Positions 29,801 through 38,842 of a DNA stretch of 64,000 bases are shown here, one piece after another. A model generated the notes under the pieces. The model searched no databases. It had not been told where the DNA came from and was given only the letters and a program-made list of their open reading frames with translations. Each line of letters opens with the position of its first letter. Position 1 is the first letter of the stretch. The position numbers and the translations under genes were made by a program. Source of the stretch: Demequina sp. (GTDB taxonomy: Bacteria; Actinomycetota; Actinomycetes; Actinomycetales; Demequinaceae). The DNA is taken from the NCBI GenBank assembly GCA_024707205.1, contig JANQAD010000001.1:682001-746000 (forward strand), in the 5' to 3' direction.

Positions 29801-31902
29801 GGCGCGGTCGCGTTCAGCCATCCGGAAAGCTCGCCGTCGTAGGACTCGAGAGGGTCACCGCTGACTGGGGTTCCGGCGGGAACGGTGAGCGGCACCTGAG
29901 TGCCGTCTGGTCCGGCGACATGCACGCCGTTTGCGTCGAGGTAGGCAGTGACCCCGGACTGCTCCGTGGCCCACTCCGTGCTTCGCTGCATCGTCTCGCC
30001 AAGGGTGACGGTGTCCTCCGTCACCAGTGGTGAGACGGTCGTGTTGTGCGTCTTCGCGTACTGAGCGAGGATTCCCTCGACCACCGGGTAGAGGATGCGG
30101 CTCTCCGCCAGGTTCGACTGGTGCGCGTAGAACGGTCGCGGGTCTCCGGAGATGACGTAGCGGTACGCGTTCCGCACCTCGATCGGGACGATGTAGTTCT
30201 TGAAACTGGCCTCAGACTGGCTCGCATTGCCGTTGTCCAGCGGCGTGATGCAGGTGCTCGTGTCCGAGTGGCAGATGCCGCTCCCCGTGGGGGTGTCGGT
30301 GTAGATCCAGTTGTACTCGTCGACCTCGTCGGCGTAGGTGCCGGCGTTGTAGAAGATGTTCATGGGGTGCCGCGGCAAGGTCTTTGTGGTGGTGCTGCCC
30401 TCAACGAAGCGCGAATCCGCCTCACGGGACGCATCGGAGCCCGTGTAGGTGATGCCGGCATCGAGCAGCGCTTGCGCGAGGAACGGGTTGTCGATCGTCT
30501 GCTCCGTGCCCGACTTCAGGCCCGAGTGCTCGCCGGTGACCAGGGCGTGCGAGTCGAAGTTGGTCAGGCCGTGGGCGGTCGCCCACTGCTGGTTCTGCGT
30601 GATCTCGGCGAAGATCCGGTCATACGAGAGCCACATGGTGCCGTTCACGTCGACGCCGTCGACCGCCAAGTCCTCGTCGTAGTACGGCCCAGTCTCGCCT
30701 GGGGTCGCGCAGTGCCAATCACCGGTCGGCGTGGTGGGCGCGATCTGGATGCACCCCAAGAACGGGTGCGAGTAGGTGTGGTTGGCCCACAAGAACTCGG
30801 CCTGGTTTGTCAGGAAGGCGTCGGTCAGGGGATCGTCCCTCGTCGCGCCGCCCGGCTCCAGCGGCGCGGTGGCCGAGTCGCTGCCATAGGCGTTGAACAG
30901 CATGTCGAACTTGAAGTCGTGCGTGTTCTGCCAGTTCACCAAGTAGGTGACATCGGGCGCCGTCATGCGGATGTCGTGCGTCGCGTTGTCGCCCGCGCCG
31001 TAGTTGCAGCTGGGAGTGTCACCGGGCGTGCAGTTGGACGCCGAGCTCCACCGGCTGTCGGCCATGAAGATGTCGTCCACGTGTACGGCGAAGTAGTTGC
31101 GGTGGTACCCCAAGTGAGTGCCGCGCGTCATCCAGGTGATGATCCCGTGGGAGAGCTCGTTGAACCACTGCTGGTCCGCGTTGTAGTTCACGCTGATGAT
31201 GAGCTCTTCGCGGAAGTTGTGCGAGTAGACGCCGACGATGGGGCCGCTGTTGCCGCCGCTCGTCGCGGTGAGCAACGTGGTGAAGGTGCCGTTCGGGTCC
31301 GAAGCCAGCGGCTGCGCGAGGTACCCGTAGGCCTCATCGACCGCCGGGTCGAAGTCGTCGACCGCCAGCGTCATTGGCTGGGGGAGGTAGGCGAAGGCGC
31401 CCGTGCGGGCGTCGCTTGTCGCACCGACGGTGGCACCGTCGAGCGGTCCGGTGAAGCTGGCCGCGTTCTGGCCCGTTGATGCGCCGGGGCTCTGGTAGGC
31501 GTCAACCTGGCGCACCCCGTAGGTCTGCTCGTACGTGAAGAGGGCGGTTCGCTCCGCCACCGCGAATGAGTTGTCCCACTCCGGCTGGCTCGGCACCACG
31601 ACGGCCTGGAAGCGACCCCGTCCGGTCGCGGGGTCCACGAGGAAGGCGTCGTTGATCGCGGGACGAGAACCCGATTCGAGATTGACCTCGGTGTACGGCA
31701 CGCCCTCGCGGTCCATGACCGCGGCGATGGCCTGCGTCGCCTCGTCGCCATGAGTGAAGAGCAGCACTCTGAGGTTCACGCCGACGCCGGGGCTGGCCTG
31801 CACCCCTGCGGCCGGCAACACTGCGAGAAGCAGCGCTGCGGTCACTGCGGCGACGATCCCCCGTCGCGACGTCGTTACGAAAGTTCGGCGAGATGTTCTC
31901 AT
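26813..31902 (-). CDS. Agd3-like secreted polysaccharide deacetylase with nine Ig-like repeats (frameshift near 27599-27605)
   Basis: The start at 31900-31902 follows GAGGGGGT and gives a secretion signal (RRGIVAAVTAALLLAVLPAAGVQA). An N-terminal domain with VLLFTHGDEATQAIAAVMDREGVPY precedes a deacetylase-like core: YFAVHVDDIFMADSRW (Asp-Asp) and LWANHTYSHPFLGC (HxxxxH). The order and motifs resemble fungal Agd3 (CE18 with CBM87). A fibronectin III domain (PDAPTVLSAAFGAVDTPLTL) follows, then nine Ig-like repeats of about 97 residues with the pattern GTYxVTV..P.GL..PTGxVT.TL and LPAGTWTASIAYxGDDNY. A one-base loss near 27599-27605 splits repeat 7; repaired, the protein is 1696 residues. The substrate is inferred to be an N-acetylgalactosamine-rich polymer. 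Confidence 0.8.
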
Positions 31903-32034
31903 CGGACCCCCTCATGGGTTCAACGGATCTTCAACATGGACTGGCACTCCCTGTGGGCGCACCACGCAACGAGCCTGGATGGGTGGTGACAGCCGATGTG
32001 GTTCTCAGCACTTCCAGCGACGCCGTTGCGCCTG

Positions 32035-32063
32035 ATCCTAGAGTGTGACTTATATCACCGCAA
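32035..32063 (-). promoter_or_regulatory. Candidate promoter of the Agd3-like gene
   Basis: On the minus strand TTGCGG (32058-32063) and TAGGAT (32035-32040) are separated by 17 bases, a good SigA-type arrangement. It lies about 130 bases upstream of the start codon, leaving a long leader. Confidence 0.55.
32044..32059. promoter_or_regulatory. CRP/GlxR-like operator inside the Agd3-like promoter
   Basis: TGTGACTTATATCACC matches the actinobacterial GlxR/CRP consensus TGTGANNTANNTCACA at all defined positions except the last. It sits between the -35 and -10 elements of the candidate promoter, where a bound protein would most simply repress. Confidence 0.55.
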
Positions 32064-32299
32064 TAGCTGAATTTCCCGGGGACGCAAATCGGCCCGCCGA
32101 ACCGGCCAATTCTGCGCGAACTACTCGTTCACGTCCTGCGCGTTCGCCGGCCAGACCGTGCTCAAACTCCGGGCTCGTTCATCTTCGTCACGGCGTGTCG
32201 AACGGCGTTCAGATGGCCCACGCCCTCATTCTTGATTCAACGGAGGCCATTTTCCTATTGCCGAGCCGTGTATTTCCTAAATGTGCGATAAATCCCAAT

Positions 32300-32313
32300 T
32301 TACACGCGTGTAA
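32300..32313. promoter_or_regulatory. 14-base perfect palindrome in the divergent region
   Basis: TTACACGCGTGTAA is perfectly symmetric and lies in an AT-rich stretch, about 400 bases from the Agd3-like start and 600 from the galE-like start. It is a candidate operator for an unknown dimeric regulator. Confidence 0.35.
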
Positions 32314-32909
32314 CTTATATTCCCATTGTTCCCCGAAGGCGTCGCGCTGAGATATTCGATTCCCTGATGAGACCCGCGGGTGCGGGCGGGTTGGGGCAGC
32401 TCGGGTCATGGCGCCGCCTCCGTGCCTCCACGGCCACCAGGCGACGTCGGCGCCGCGCCGCCGGCGCCAAATGGCGGCCAGATGACAACTGTGTAAACGT
32501 CCGCGCACGAGTGGGCGCGACCCATAGACTTCCCCGGCGGGCGGTGCTACTTTCTTAGCAACCGGGTCAGAGAGCCAATACCACGTTTTTCGCGTGTACG
32601 GCTGAACGACACGGTCGCTTATCCGTTCTGCTGAGGAAAATATCGTGATCTGTCTGCGTACCCTGTCAGCCCCCAAGGGCGGGCTTGGCGTCGTCGGCGA
32701 TGCAGTGGACGGGCTTCCTGCCCAACGCGCTCATCGGGTGCGTCCCCCACACGGGACAACTCTTGGGCGCTTGGGAAGGGTACAGATGACGAGAGCGGAC
32801 GCAACCTAGTACCGTCGTTGGCGGATCCGGGAGTCAGTCACCAAGTGACCCTGGATTCGGCAAGAAAACGGGCCGGGCGGTCTGCGGGGAGTAGATAGAG
32901 GGGGAGTAC

Positions 32910-33914
32910 ATGTCCTGGCTACTGACTGGGGGCGCTGGCTACATCGGGAGCCACGTTGTCCGAGCAATGCTGGATGCAGGGTTGTCCGTCGTCGTGCTTG
33001 ACGATCTGTCGACTGGCGTGGCGCGGCGCGTCCCATCGAACGTTCCGTTCGTGCGCGGGTCGGTGCTCGACGTGGGGCTTCTGCGCGCCACCTTCAGAGA
33101 CCACGCGATCACCGGCGTGGTCCACTTGGCGGGCAAGAAGTCGGTGCCCGAATCCGTGGAGCAGCCGCTGCGCTACTACCACGAGAACGTCGCCGGCACC
33201 CTCACGCTCATCGAGGCGATGGTCGCCGAGGGCGTGTCACGACTGGTCTTCTCGTCGAGCGCTGCCGTCTACGGCTCATCCGACGCGCACTTCGTCACCG
33301 AGACCTCGCCCACGCGGCCGGAGAGCCCTTACGGGCGCTCAAAGCTGATGGCGGAATGGGTGATCGAGGATGCCGCAGCCGCGGTCAATCTCAGCTGCAT
33401 CAAGCTGCGCTACTTCAACGTCGTCGGCTGTGCGGACCCGCGCCTCGCGGAGGCGGGCGGCACCAACCTCTTCCCGCTCGTGTTCGACGCTTTGGACAAG
33501 GGAAAGCAGCCCGTCGTGTTCGGAGACGACTACGCAACCCGGGATGGAAGCTGCGTTCGCGACTACATCCATGTTCAGGACCTTGCGGAGGCGCACGTCG
33601 CGGCCGTGAGTCGCGTGACGCTCGGCACCGTTGACGAGACCGTGAACGTCGGCTGCGGAGCGGGCCACACGGTGTTCGAGGTGCTCGCGGAGATCGCCAG
33701 GGTTACCGGCAAGGACACCACCCCAAAGGTGCTGCCGAGGCGTCCAGGGGATCCCGCAAGCATGGTCGCCGCCACCGGGCCGGCCGAGCGCATCCTTGGC
33801 TGGAGCGCGCACCGGAACCTGGAGGAGATGGTCGCGAGCGCCTGGCGTGGAGCGTCGGCGCCCCACCGCGGCGAAGCGGCGGTGACCTCGCTCGACGAGC
33901 GGAGGGCTTCGTGA
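32910..33914 (+). CDS. UDP-glucose/UDP-GlcNAc 4-epimerase (GalE/Uge3-like)
   Basis: This NAD-dependent sugar-nucleotide epimerase of the SDR family has 334 residues. It shows the Rossmann motif LTGGAGYIGSHVVRAML, the Ser/Tyr/Lys catalytic set (VFSSSAAVYGSS and SPYGRSKLMAEW) and LRYFNVVGCADP. By position it should supply UDP-Gal or UDP-GalNAc to the downstream GT4 enzyme; specificity is not readable. ATG at 32910 follows AGAGGGGGAG. The stop overlaps the next gene (GTGA). Confidence 0.9.
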   Translation: MSWLLTGGAGYIGSHVVRAMLDAGLSVVVLDDLSTGVARRVPSNVPFVRGSVLDVGLLRATFRDHAITGVVHLAGKKSVPESVEQPLRYYHENVAGTLTLIEAMVAEGVSRLVFSSSAAVYGSSDAHFVTETSPTRPESPYGRSKLMAEWVIEDAAAAVNLSCIKLRYFNVVGCADPRLAEAGGTNLFPLVFDALDKGKQPVVFGDDYATRDGSCVRDYIHVQDLAEAHVAAVSRVTLGTVDETVNVGCGAGHTVFEVLAEIARVTGKDTTPKVLPRRPGDPASMVAATGPAERILGWSAHRNLEEMVASAWRGASAPHRGEAAVTSLDERRAS

Positions 33915-35340
33915 GGATTGCGCTACTCGTCGAGGGCGCCTACCCATTCGTCACGGGCGGCGTCAGTACGTGGTGCGATCAACTCATGCGCGGGCTCGAG
34001 GAGCACGAATTCGAGATCTTCGCGATTGCCGGAAACTCGAAGGAGCGCGCGGCCCTGCCCCTGCCCCCGAACGTCGCGAGGATGAACGTCGTGGCGCTGT
34101 GGGACCTCGACGCCTCGCCGCACCGCCGCCCCGGCCAGCGGACGAGAAGGCCTTCCTCGCCCTGTACCGCGAGTTCCTGCGGGCCGCGCTCGACCCCAGC
34201 GCCGCCCAGGAGGACTTCACCCGTTCCCTGCGAGGGGTGTTCGAGTTCGCCCAGCGCGAGGACCTTACCGCCGTGCTGCAGACCGACGCTGCCATCGCCG
34301 TCCTTTCCGAGACCTGGCATGAGCTCGACGGGCCCGAGTCGCTGACGATGCTCGACGCGGTTCAGGCGACCGAGCTCATCGAGCACTTCCTGCGGCCCCT
34401 CTCGGCGCCCGTGGTCAAGGCCGACCTGTGCCACACCGTGTCCAACGGGCTTCCCGCCCTGCTCGCGGTCGCCGCGAAGTGGACGTACGGCACGCCGATC
34501 GTCATGTCGGAGCACGGCGTCTACCTGCGCGAGCGCTACCTTGCGTTCCGCAACGTCCAGTACCGCCTGCCCGTCAAGGTCATCCTGCTCGCGCTGTTCC
34601 GGCGCCTGTGCGCCACCGGCTACGCCTTGGCGGACGTCATCACGCCTGTCAACGTCTACAACCAGCGGTGGGAGACACGGCACGGGGCGGACCCCGACGC
34701 CATTGCCACCGCCTTCAACGGCATCCTCGCCGACGACTACCCGGTGGCCGAGCACGAGCCGGACGTGCCCACCGTCGGATGGGTGGGCCGGATCGACCCG
34801 CTCAAGGACCTCGAGACTCTCATCAGGTGCTTCGCCATCGTCCACGAGCGCGTTCCCGACGCCGTGCTGCGGCTCTTCGGCCCCACGCCCGTCGGCAACG
34901 AGTGGTACGAGGCGAAGCTCCATGATCTTGCCGAGACGCTCGAAATCACGGATGTCGTCAAGTTCGAGGGACCCATCAGGCCCGTGACCCGCGCCTACGC
35001 GGAGTCCACCGTCGTGGCGCTCTCGAGCATCTCCGAGGGCCTGCCCTACACGGTAATGGAGGCCATGATGTGCGGCCGGGCAACGGTCTCGACCGAGGTC
35101 GGGGGCATCCCAGAGCTCGTCGGCGATGCCGGCGAGCTCGTCCCTCCGCGCGATCCCGTGGCGTTCGCCGAAGCCTGCGCGCGCCTGCTTGAGGACGACG
35201 AGCTGCGCCACCGCATGGCGGCCCAAGCGAGGGAGCGGGCGCTCGGCCTCTTCCAGCTGAGCCAGATGCTCGACACCTTCCGTGACGTCTATCGTCGTGC
35301 CCTCCCGGTTCCGAGCGAGCCGCTGGTGAGCCAACCGTGA
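33911..35340 (+). CDS. PelF-like GT4 glycosyltransferase (frameshift near 34129-34132)
   Basis: This is a cytoplasmic retaining GT-B enzyme predicted to polymerise the exopolysaccharide. The GTG start gives RIALLVEGAYPFVTGGVSTWCDQLMRGL, the PelF-type N-terminus. A one-base loss near the CCCC at 34129-34132 changes frame, after which ADEKAFLALYREFLRAALDP continues normally. The C-terminal half has TVGWVGRIDPLKDLETLIRCFAIVHERVPDAVLRLFGP and the nucleotide-sugar region EGLPYTVMEAMMCGRATVSTEVGGIPELVGDAG. The repaired length is 476 residues. PelF makes the GalNAc/GalN-rich Pel polymer in bacteria, and Gt4c plays the similar role in fungal galactosaminogalactan synthesis. Confidence 0.9.
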
Positions 35341-36842
35341 GCGCGCCAACCGTCCTCGATGCTGGGGCGCTCGTCACCGGGCTGGCCTGGCGGGTGCAGC
35401 CTCAGGACTCGCACGACGAGGCGCTCCCCGAGGAGTTCGCCGGCGACGAGCAGCGCAGCCTCGCTCGGATCGCGCAGCTGACGCGCACCCACAACACGCT
35501 GTGCACCCAGGCCGTCGACGCCTTCGAGATCGCCGCCGGCCTCGAGGCCGCCGGCGTGAACGACCGACAGGCGCGCGCTGAGTACGGAGCGGCCAGCGTC
35601 TTCGAGCTCGCCCAGGCGATGTACGACCTTGTGCCGACCCGGCCCGCGAAGGCCGCCGAGCCCGTGGACCCGTGGCAACGCCCCGTGCGCGTGCACCTGG
35701 TGCATGGGCTCCTGTATGCGCTGCCTGGCCTCATGTACGCCGTTGCCCTGAGCATGCTCCAGACGGGGCTCAACCTGTTGCTGCTGCTCATGGCCACCAT
35801 CATTGCGGCGGGCCTCGGCCAGGGTCTGTCGCTGCTCGGCCACGTGCTCATCGGACGCGGACAGCGAGACGCCGCGAGCGCGCTGTTCCGGACGGCTCTC
35901 GTGGCCACGGCAAGCGTCGGCGCGCTCGTCATGCTCATAGACAGGGCATTCGGTTCCACCCACCCCGTGGCGGTGCTGGCGGGATGGCAGATCGCGTACC
36001 TGCTTGCCGCGACGATCCTCATGGTCATGGAGTCGAGCGTGCTCTTGTTGATCGTCTTGGCGCCCGGAGTGGTGCTCGCGATCGTCGAGCTCTCCGGCGC
36101 GGTCTCGATTCCTCGCGACGTGACCCTCGGAATCTTCGCGCTGTGCGTGGTCGCCGCCTGCGTCGCCGCCTGGTTCCGCCTGACCGGCAACGCCCTGCAG
36201 GCGCGAGAGCAGTTGCGCGATCGGTTCGGTCTGGCGCGATTCGACTTCGCGATGAGCTCCGGCTACTTCGTTTACGGCATTGCCACCGCGGGGCTGATCT
36301 CGTTCGCCGTGGTCGACGCTGTGGCTCGCGGGGGCAACGCGGGCGCGGGGTCCATCGCGTTGATGATGCTTCCGCTCGTGGCGAGCCTCGGCGTAGCCGA
36401 GTGGCTGGTCTATCGGCTGCGGAGCCGCGCGATCACCCTGCTTCGCGGCACGTCGTCGGTCGAGGGCTTTCGGGTGGTCGCTCGCGCAGAGCTGGCCCGC
36501 GCCACCCTCCTCTACAGCACGGTGCTCGCTGGCCTCACGGTGGCTACGGTCATGGCATTCCCCCAAGATCGCGCGGAGATGTTCGTCCTCAACACCTGCG
36601 CTTACGGGGTCCTCGGCCTCGCGTTCTTCTGCACGACGCTGTTGCTGTCTTTGCAGCGGCACCGCCTTGCGCTTGGGCTCGCCGGGGGCGCCCTACTGGT
36701 CGACACGAGCCTGCGCCTGGCGCTGTCCTCGTACTCCGCGGGCGTGACGGCCGCGATGCACCTGTTGGTTTTCGCCCTGTTCCTCATGGTGGTGCTCCCA
36801 ACGGTGATGTCCCGATACGCCAGCGCGGGTGCGCACCGTTGA
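35337..36842 (+). CDS. Polytopic membrane protein of the exopolysaccharide locus (PelG-like role proposed)
   Basis: The product has 501 residues: a soluble helical N-terminus of about 115 residues, then roughly 10-12 membrane helices (LLYALPGLMYAVALSMLQTGLNLLLLLMATIIAAG ... LLVFALFLMVVLPTVM). It overlaps the PelF-like gene (GTGA). No sequence signature fixes its family. In Pel systems the PelF glycosyltransferase works with PelG, a 12-helix export protein, and fungal Gt4c carries its own membrane domain. A matching export or assembly role is the simplest inference. Confidence 0.75.
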   Translation: MSAPTVLDAGALVTGLAWRVQPQDSHDEALPEEFAGDEQRSLARIAQLTRTHNTLCTQAVDAFEIAAGLEAAGVNDRQARAEYGAASVFELAQAMYDLVPTRPAKAAEPVDPWQRPVRVHLVHGLLYALPGLMYAVALSMLQTGLNLLLLLMATIIAAGLGQGLSLLGHVLIGRGQRDAASALFRTALVATASVGALVMLIDRAFGSTHPVAVLAGWQIAYLLAATILMVMESSVLLLIVLAPGVVLAIVELSGAVSIPRDVTLGIFALCVVAACVAAWFRLTGNALQAREQLRDRFGLARFDFAMSSGYFVYGIATAGLISFAVVDAVARGGNAGAGSIALMMLPLVASLGVAEWLVYRLRSRAITLLRGTSSVEGFRVVARAELARATLLYSTVLAGLTVATVMAFPQDRAEMFVLNTCAYGVLGLAFFCTTLLLSLQRHRLALGLAGGALLVDTSLRLALSSYSAGVTAAMHLLVFALFLMVVLPTVMSRYASAGAHR

Positions 36843-37561
36843 CGGATTCCGCGGACGCCCTCTCTCTCGCCGTCCCCGCGTACTTCCACCCTGCGGTGGC
36901 GCCGCGCGACTGGACCAGGCTCGCCAACCTGGCGCACCTGATGCGCTTCGTCATCGTCAACGTCCACAGCGGACCAGGCGAGAAGCTGGACCCCACCTAC
37001 GTTCCGGTCATCGACGCGTTGAAGGAAGCGGGCATCAGGACCATCGGCTACATCGACTCCGACTACGGGCGCCGGGATCCCGCGGAGCTCGGCCGCGAGG
37101 CTCGCACGTATCGCGAGCGCTACGGGGTGGACGGCGTGTTCCTTGACCAGGTGGGCAGCGATCTGGAGAAGCTGGACCACTTCGCTCAATGCGTGGTCGC
37201 CGTGAAAACCGCCGGCGCGCACTTCGTGGTCCTCAATCCAGGGACGACGCCCCATCCGGGCTACGTGGACCTCGCCAATGTCACCGTCACCTTCGAGGGT
37301 TCGTGGGCGGAGTACCGGTCGCTTGAGGAGCCGGAGTGGACGCGTCGCTATGCGCGCAAGAGGTTCTGCCACCTGGTCCACTCGCTGCCCAGCAGACAGT
37401 TCCCCGCAGCGCTCAACATGGCCGCGAGCCGCCACGTCGGCAGCGTCTTCTTCAGCGACGGCAAGGGCGAGAACCCTTGGGATCGCCTCCCTCCGGCCCT
37501 GCGGAGGAGCTCTCTCGCGTCAGGGCCCAGGCGACCCGGACAGACGCCGAAGGTACCGTGA
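36839..37561 (+). CDS. Spherulin-4-like (GH135/Sph3-like) protein
   Basis: The product has about 240 residues of the Spherulin-4 family, seen as SLAVPAYFHPAVAPRDWTRLANL, VIVNVHSGPGEKLDPTYVPVIDALKEAGIRTIGYIDSDYGRRDPAEL, RYGVDGVFLDQVGSD and VVLNPGTTPHPGYVDLANVTVTFEGSWAEY. Fungal Sph3 with this fold is a hydrolase acting on GalNAc-containing galactosaminogalactan and is required for its production. The only upstream start in frame is TTG at 36839-36841, overlapping the membrane-protein gene. No signal peptide is obvious. Confidence 0.85.
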   Translation: MTDSADALSLAVPAYFHPAVAPRDWTRLANLAHLMRFVIVNVHSGPGEKLDPTYVPVIDALKEAGIRTIGYIDSDYGRRDPAELGREARTYRERYGVDGVFLDQVGSDLEKLDHFAQCVVAVKTAGAHFVVLNPGTTPHPGYVDLANVTVTFEGSWAEYRSLEEPEWTRRYARKRFCHLVHSLPSRQFPAALNMAASRHVGSVFFSDGKGENPWDRLPPALRRSSLASGPRRPGQTPKVP

Positions 37562-37571
37562 GGCGGTGACC

Positions 37572-38552
37572 ATGCGCCGCCGGCTCGCCGTGCTCTCCAT
37601 CGTGGGAGCCATGGCGCTGAGCCTCGCCGCGTGCTCGGGCCCGGACCCGACGCTGTCCTCACCCCAGCAGCCAACGTCCAGTCCCACCGCCACGGCGCCA
37701 ACGGCGAGCGCCACCGCCCAGTCCTCCACGACGCCCTCAGCCACGCCGTCGGGCAGCAGCTCCCCTTCCGCGAGTGCCAGCCCCGCGCCGTCCAAGGGCG
37801 ACAAGCCAAGCAGCAAGCCGAAGCCAACCAAGCCGTCGGGCTCAAGCAATGCCAGCGGCCACTGGAAGCCAAAGGCGGGTCTCACCTGGCAGTGGCAGCT
37901 CAGCGGCAAGCTGGATACCAGCGTCAACGCCAAGGTGTACGACGTGGACCTGTACGACATCTCGGCGGCGCAGGTCAAGGCTCTCCACGACAAGGGGCGG
38001 AAGGTCATCTGCTACTTCTCGGCTGGGTCGTACGAATCGGGGCGCCCGGACAGCGGCGACTTCCCGGCCGCGGTCAAGGGGAAGAAGATGGAGGGCTGGC
38101 CGGAGTACTGGCTCGACATCCGCGACCCACGGGTGCTCAAGATCATGGCAGCGCGCATGGACCTCTGCGCCAAGAAGGGGTTCGACGGGGTCGAGGCGGA
38201 CAACGTCGACGCGTATGACAACGAAAGCGGCTTCGATCTGACCGCGAGCGATCAGTTGAAGTACAACAAGGCGCTCGCCAAGCTCGCGCATGCGCGCGGG
38301 CTCGCGATCGGGCTCAAGAACGATCTTGAGCAGGTGTCCGCGCTGCAGCCGTCATTCGACTTCGCGGTGAACGAGGAGTGCTACGCGTACGACGAGTGCT
38401 CGGTGCTCAAGGCGTTCATCAACGCGGGCAAGCCGGTGTTCCACGTGGAGTACGAGGTTTCAACGAGCGAGTTCTGCCCCACGACCACCAAGCTCGGATT
38501 CAGCTCGATGCTCAAGGATCTGGACCTCGACGCGAGCAGGACGCCCTGCTAG
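37572..38552 (+). CDS. GH114-like lipoprotein (endo-alpha-1,4-polygalactosaminidase family)
   Basis: The product has 326 residues with a lipoprotein signal (LAVLSIVGAMALSLAACS) and a Ser/Thr/Pro/Lys linker to about residue 95. The GH114/TM1410-type domain then shows TWQWQLSGKLDTSVNAKVYDVDLYDISAAQVKALHDKGRKVICYFSAGSYE, YWLDIRDPRVLKIMAARMDLCAKKGFDGVEADNVDAY and LKNDLEQV. The acidic residues of VEADNVD and YDVDLYD are likely catalytic. Fungal Ega3 (GH114) cuts galactosaminogalactan. The protein would act on the polymer at the cell surface. Confidence 0.88.
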   Translation: MRRRLAVLSIVGAMALSLAACSGPDPTLSSPQQPTSSPTATAPTASATAQSSTTPSATPSGSSSPSASASPAPSKGDKPSSKPKPTKPSGSSNASGHWKPKAGLTWQWQLSGKLDTSVNAKVYDVDLYDISAAQVKALHDKGRKVICYFSAGSYESGRPDSGDFPAAVKGKKMEGWPEYWLDIRDPRVLKIMAARMDLCAKKGFDGVEADNVDAYDNESGFDLTASDQLKYNKALAKLAHARGLAIGLKNDLEQVSALQPSFDFAVNEECYAYDECSVLKAFINAGKPVFHVEYEVSTSEFCPTTTKLGFSSMLKDLDLDASRTPC

Positions 38553-38591
38553 TAGGCGTAGGGCCTCCGCCGGCAGCTCACCCCAGCGCCC

Positions 38592-38727
38592 AGGTGGAGC
38601 CTCAGTTCCGGCCCGGGCACCCGAGTGCATTGCAGTGGAGTCTGAGCTCCGAGCGCCCGGTCGTGCCCGGAACGCATGCGCCACTGGCACCCGGCACCGC
38701 GAAATAGCCGGAACGCACGCTCCACCT
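38592..38727. repeat. Four-unit inverted array (F-F-R-R) between convergent genes
   Basis: Two forward units (AGGTGGAGCCTCAGTTCCGG at 38592-38611 and a variant at 38633-38651) and two reversed units (38667-38687 and 38708-38727) share GGTGGAG at one end and GTTCCGG at the other. Gaps inside each pair are 20-21 bases, as in the blocks at 6.3-6.7 kb, although the unit sequence differs. The array lies between the GH114-like gene and hpt, which converge. Confidence 0.75.
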
Positions 38728-38763
38728 CGCCGTAGCGTCGGGCAGAGCTCGTAGCTGCCCCTG

Positions 38764-38817
38764 GAATGGGCTCTCAGGGTCACCAAAATCGAGTTTCGTA
38801 GCACTCAGAACCCATTC
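38764..38817. repeat. Imperfect 14-base inverted repeat downstream of hpt
   Basis: GAATGGGCTCTCAG (38764-38777) pairs with CTCAGAACCCATTC (38804-38817), 12 of 14 positions, around a 26-base loop. It lies 26 bases past the hpt stop and may act as its terminator. Confidence 0.5.
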
Positions 38818-38842
38818 GGGGGAGGTGCTGCGGTGTGGGACC

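Larger units (their letters stand above)
31903..32909. other. 1-kb divergent regulatory region between the Agd3-like and galE-like genes
   Basis: No convincing gene is seen; the short open frames here have no family resemblance and poor starts. The region is AT-richer than its surroundings, especially 32040-32070 and 32240-32330. It carries a promoter with a CRP-like site, a 14-base palindrome and, near 32840-32850, a small GTCAC-CAA-GTGAC dyad upstream of the galE-like gene. Its length and composition suit a complex promoter region. Confidence 0.6.

Noticed and set aside
32209-32676. 155-codon minus-strand frame in the divergent exopolysaccharide region
   Set aside because: No ribosome site, irregular composition, no motif, and it runs through candidate promoter sequence.
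36839-38552. Spherulin-4-like and GH114-like genes as a single split gene
   Set aside because: Each has its own complete domain; the second has its own ribosome site and lipoprotein signal 10 bases after the first stop.
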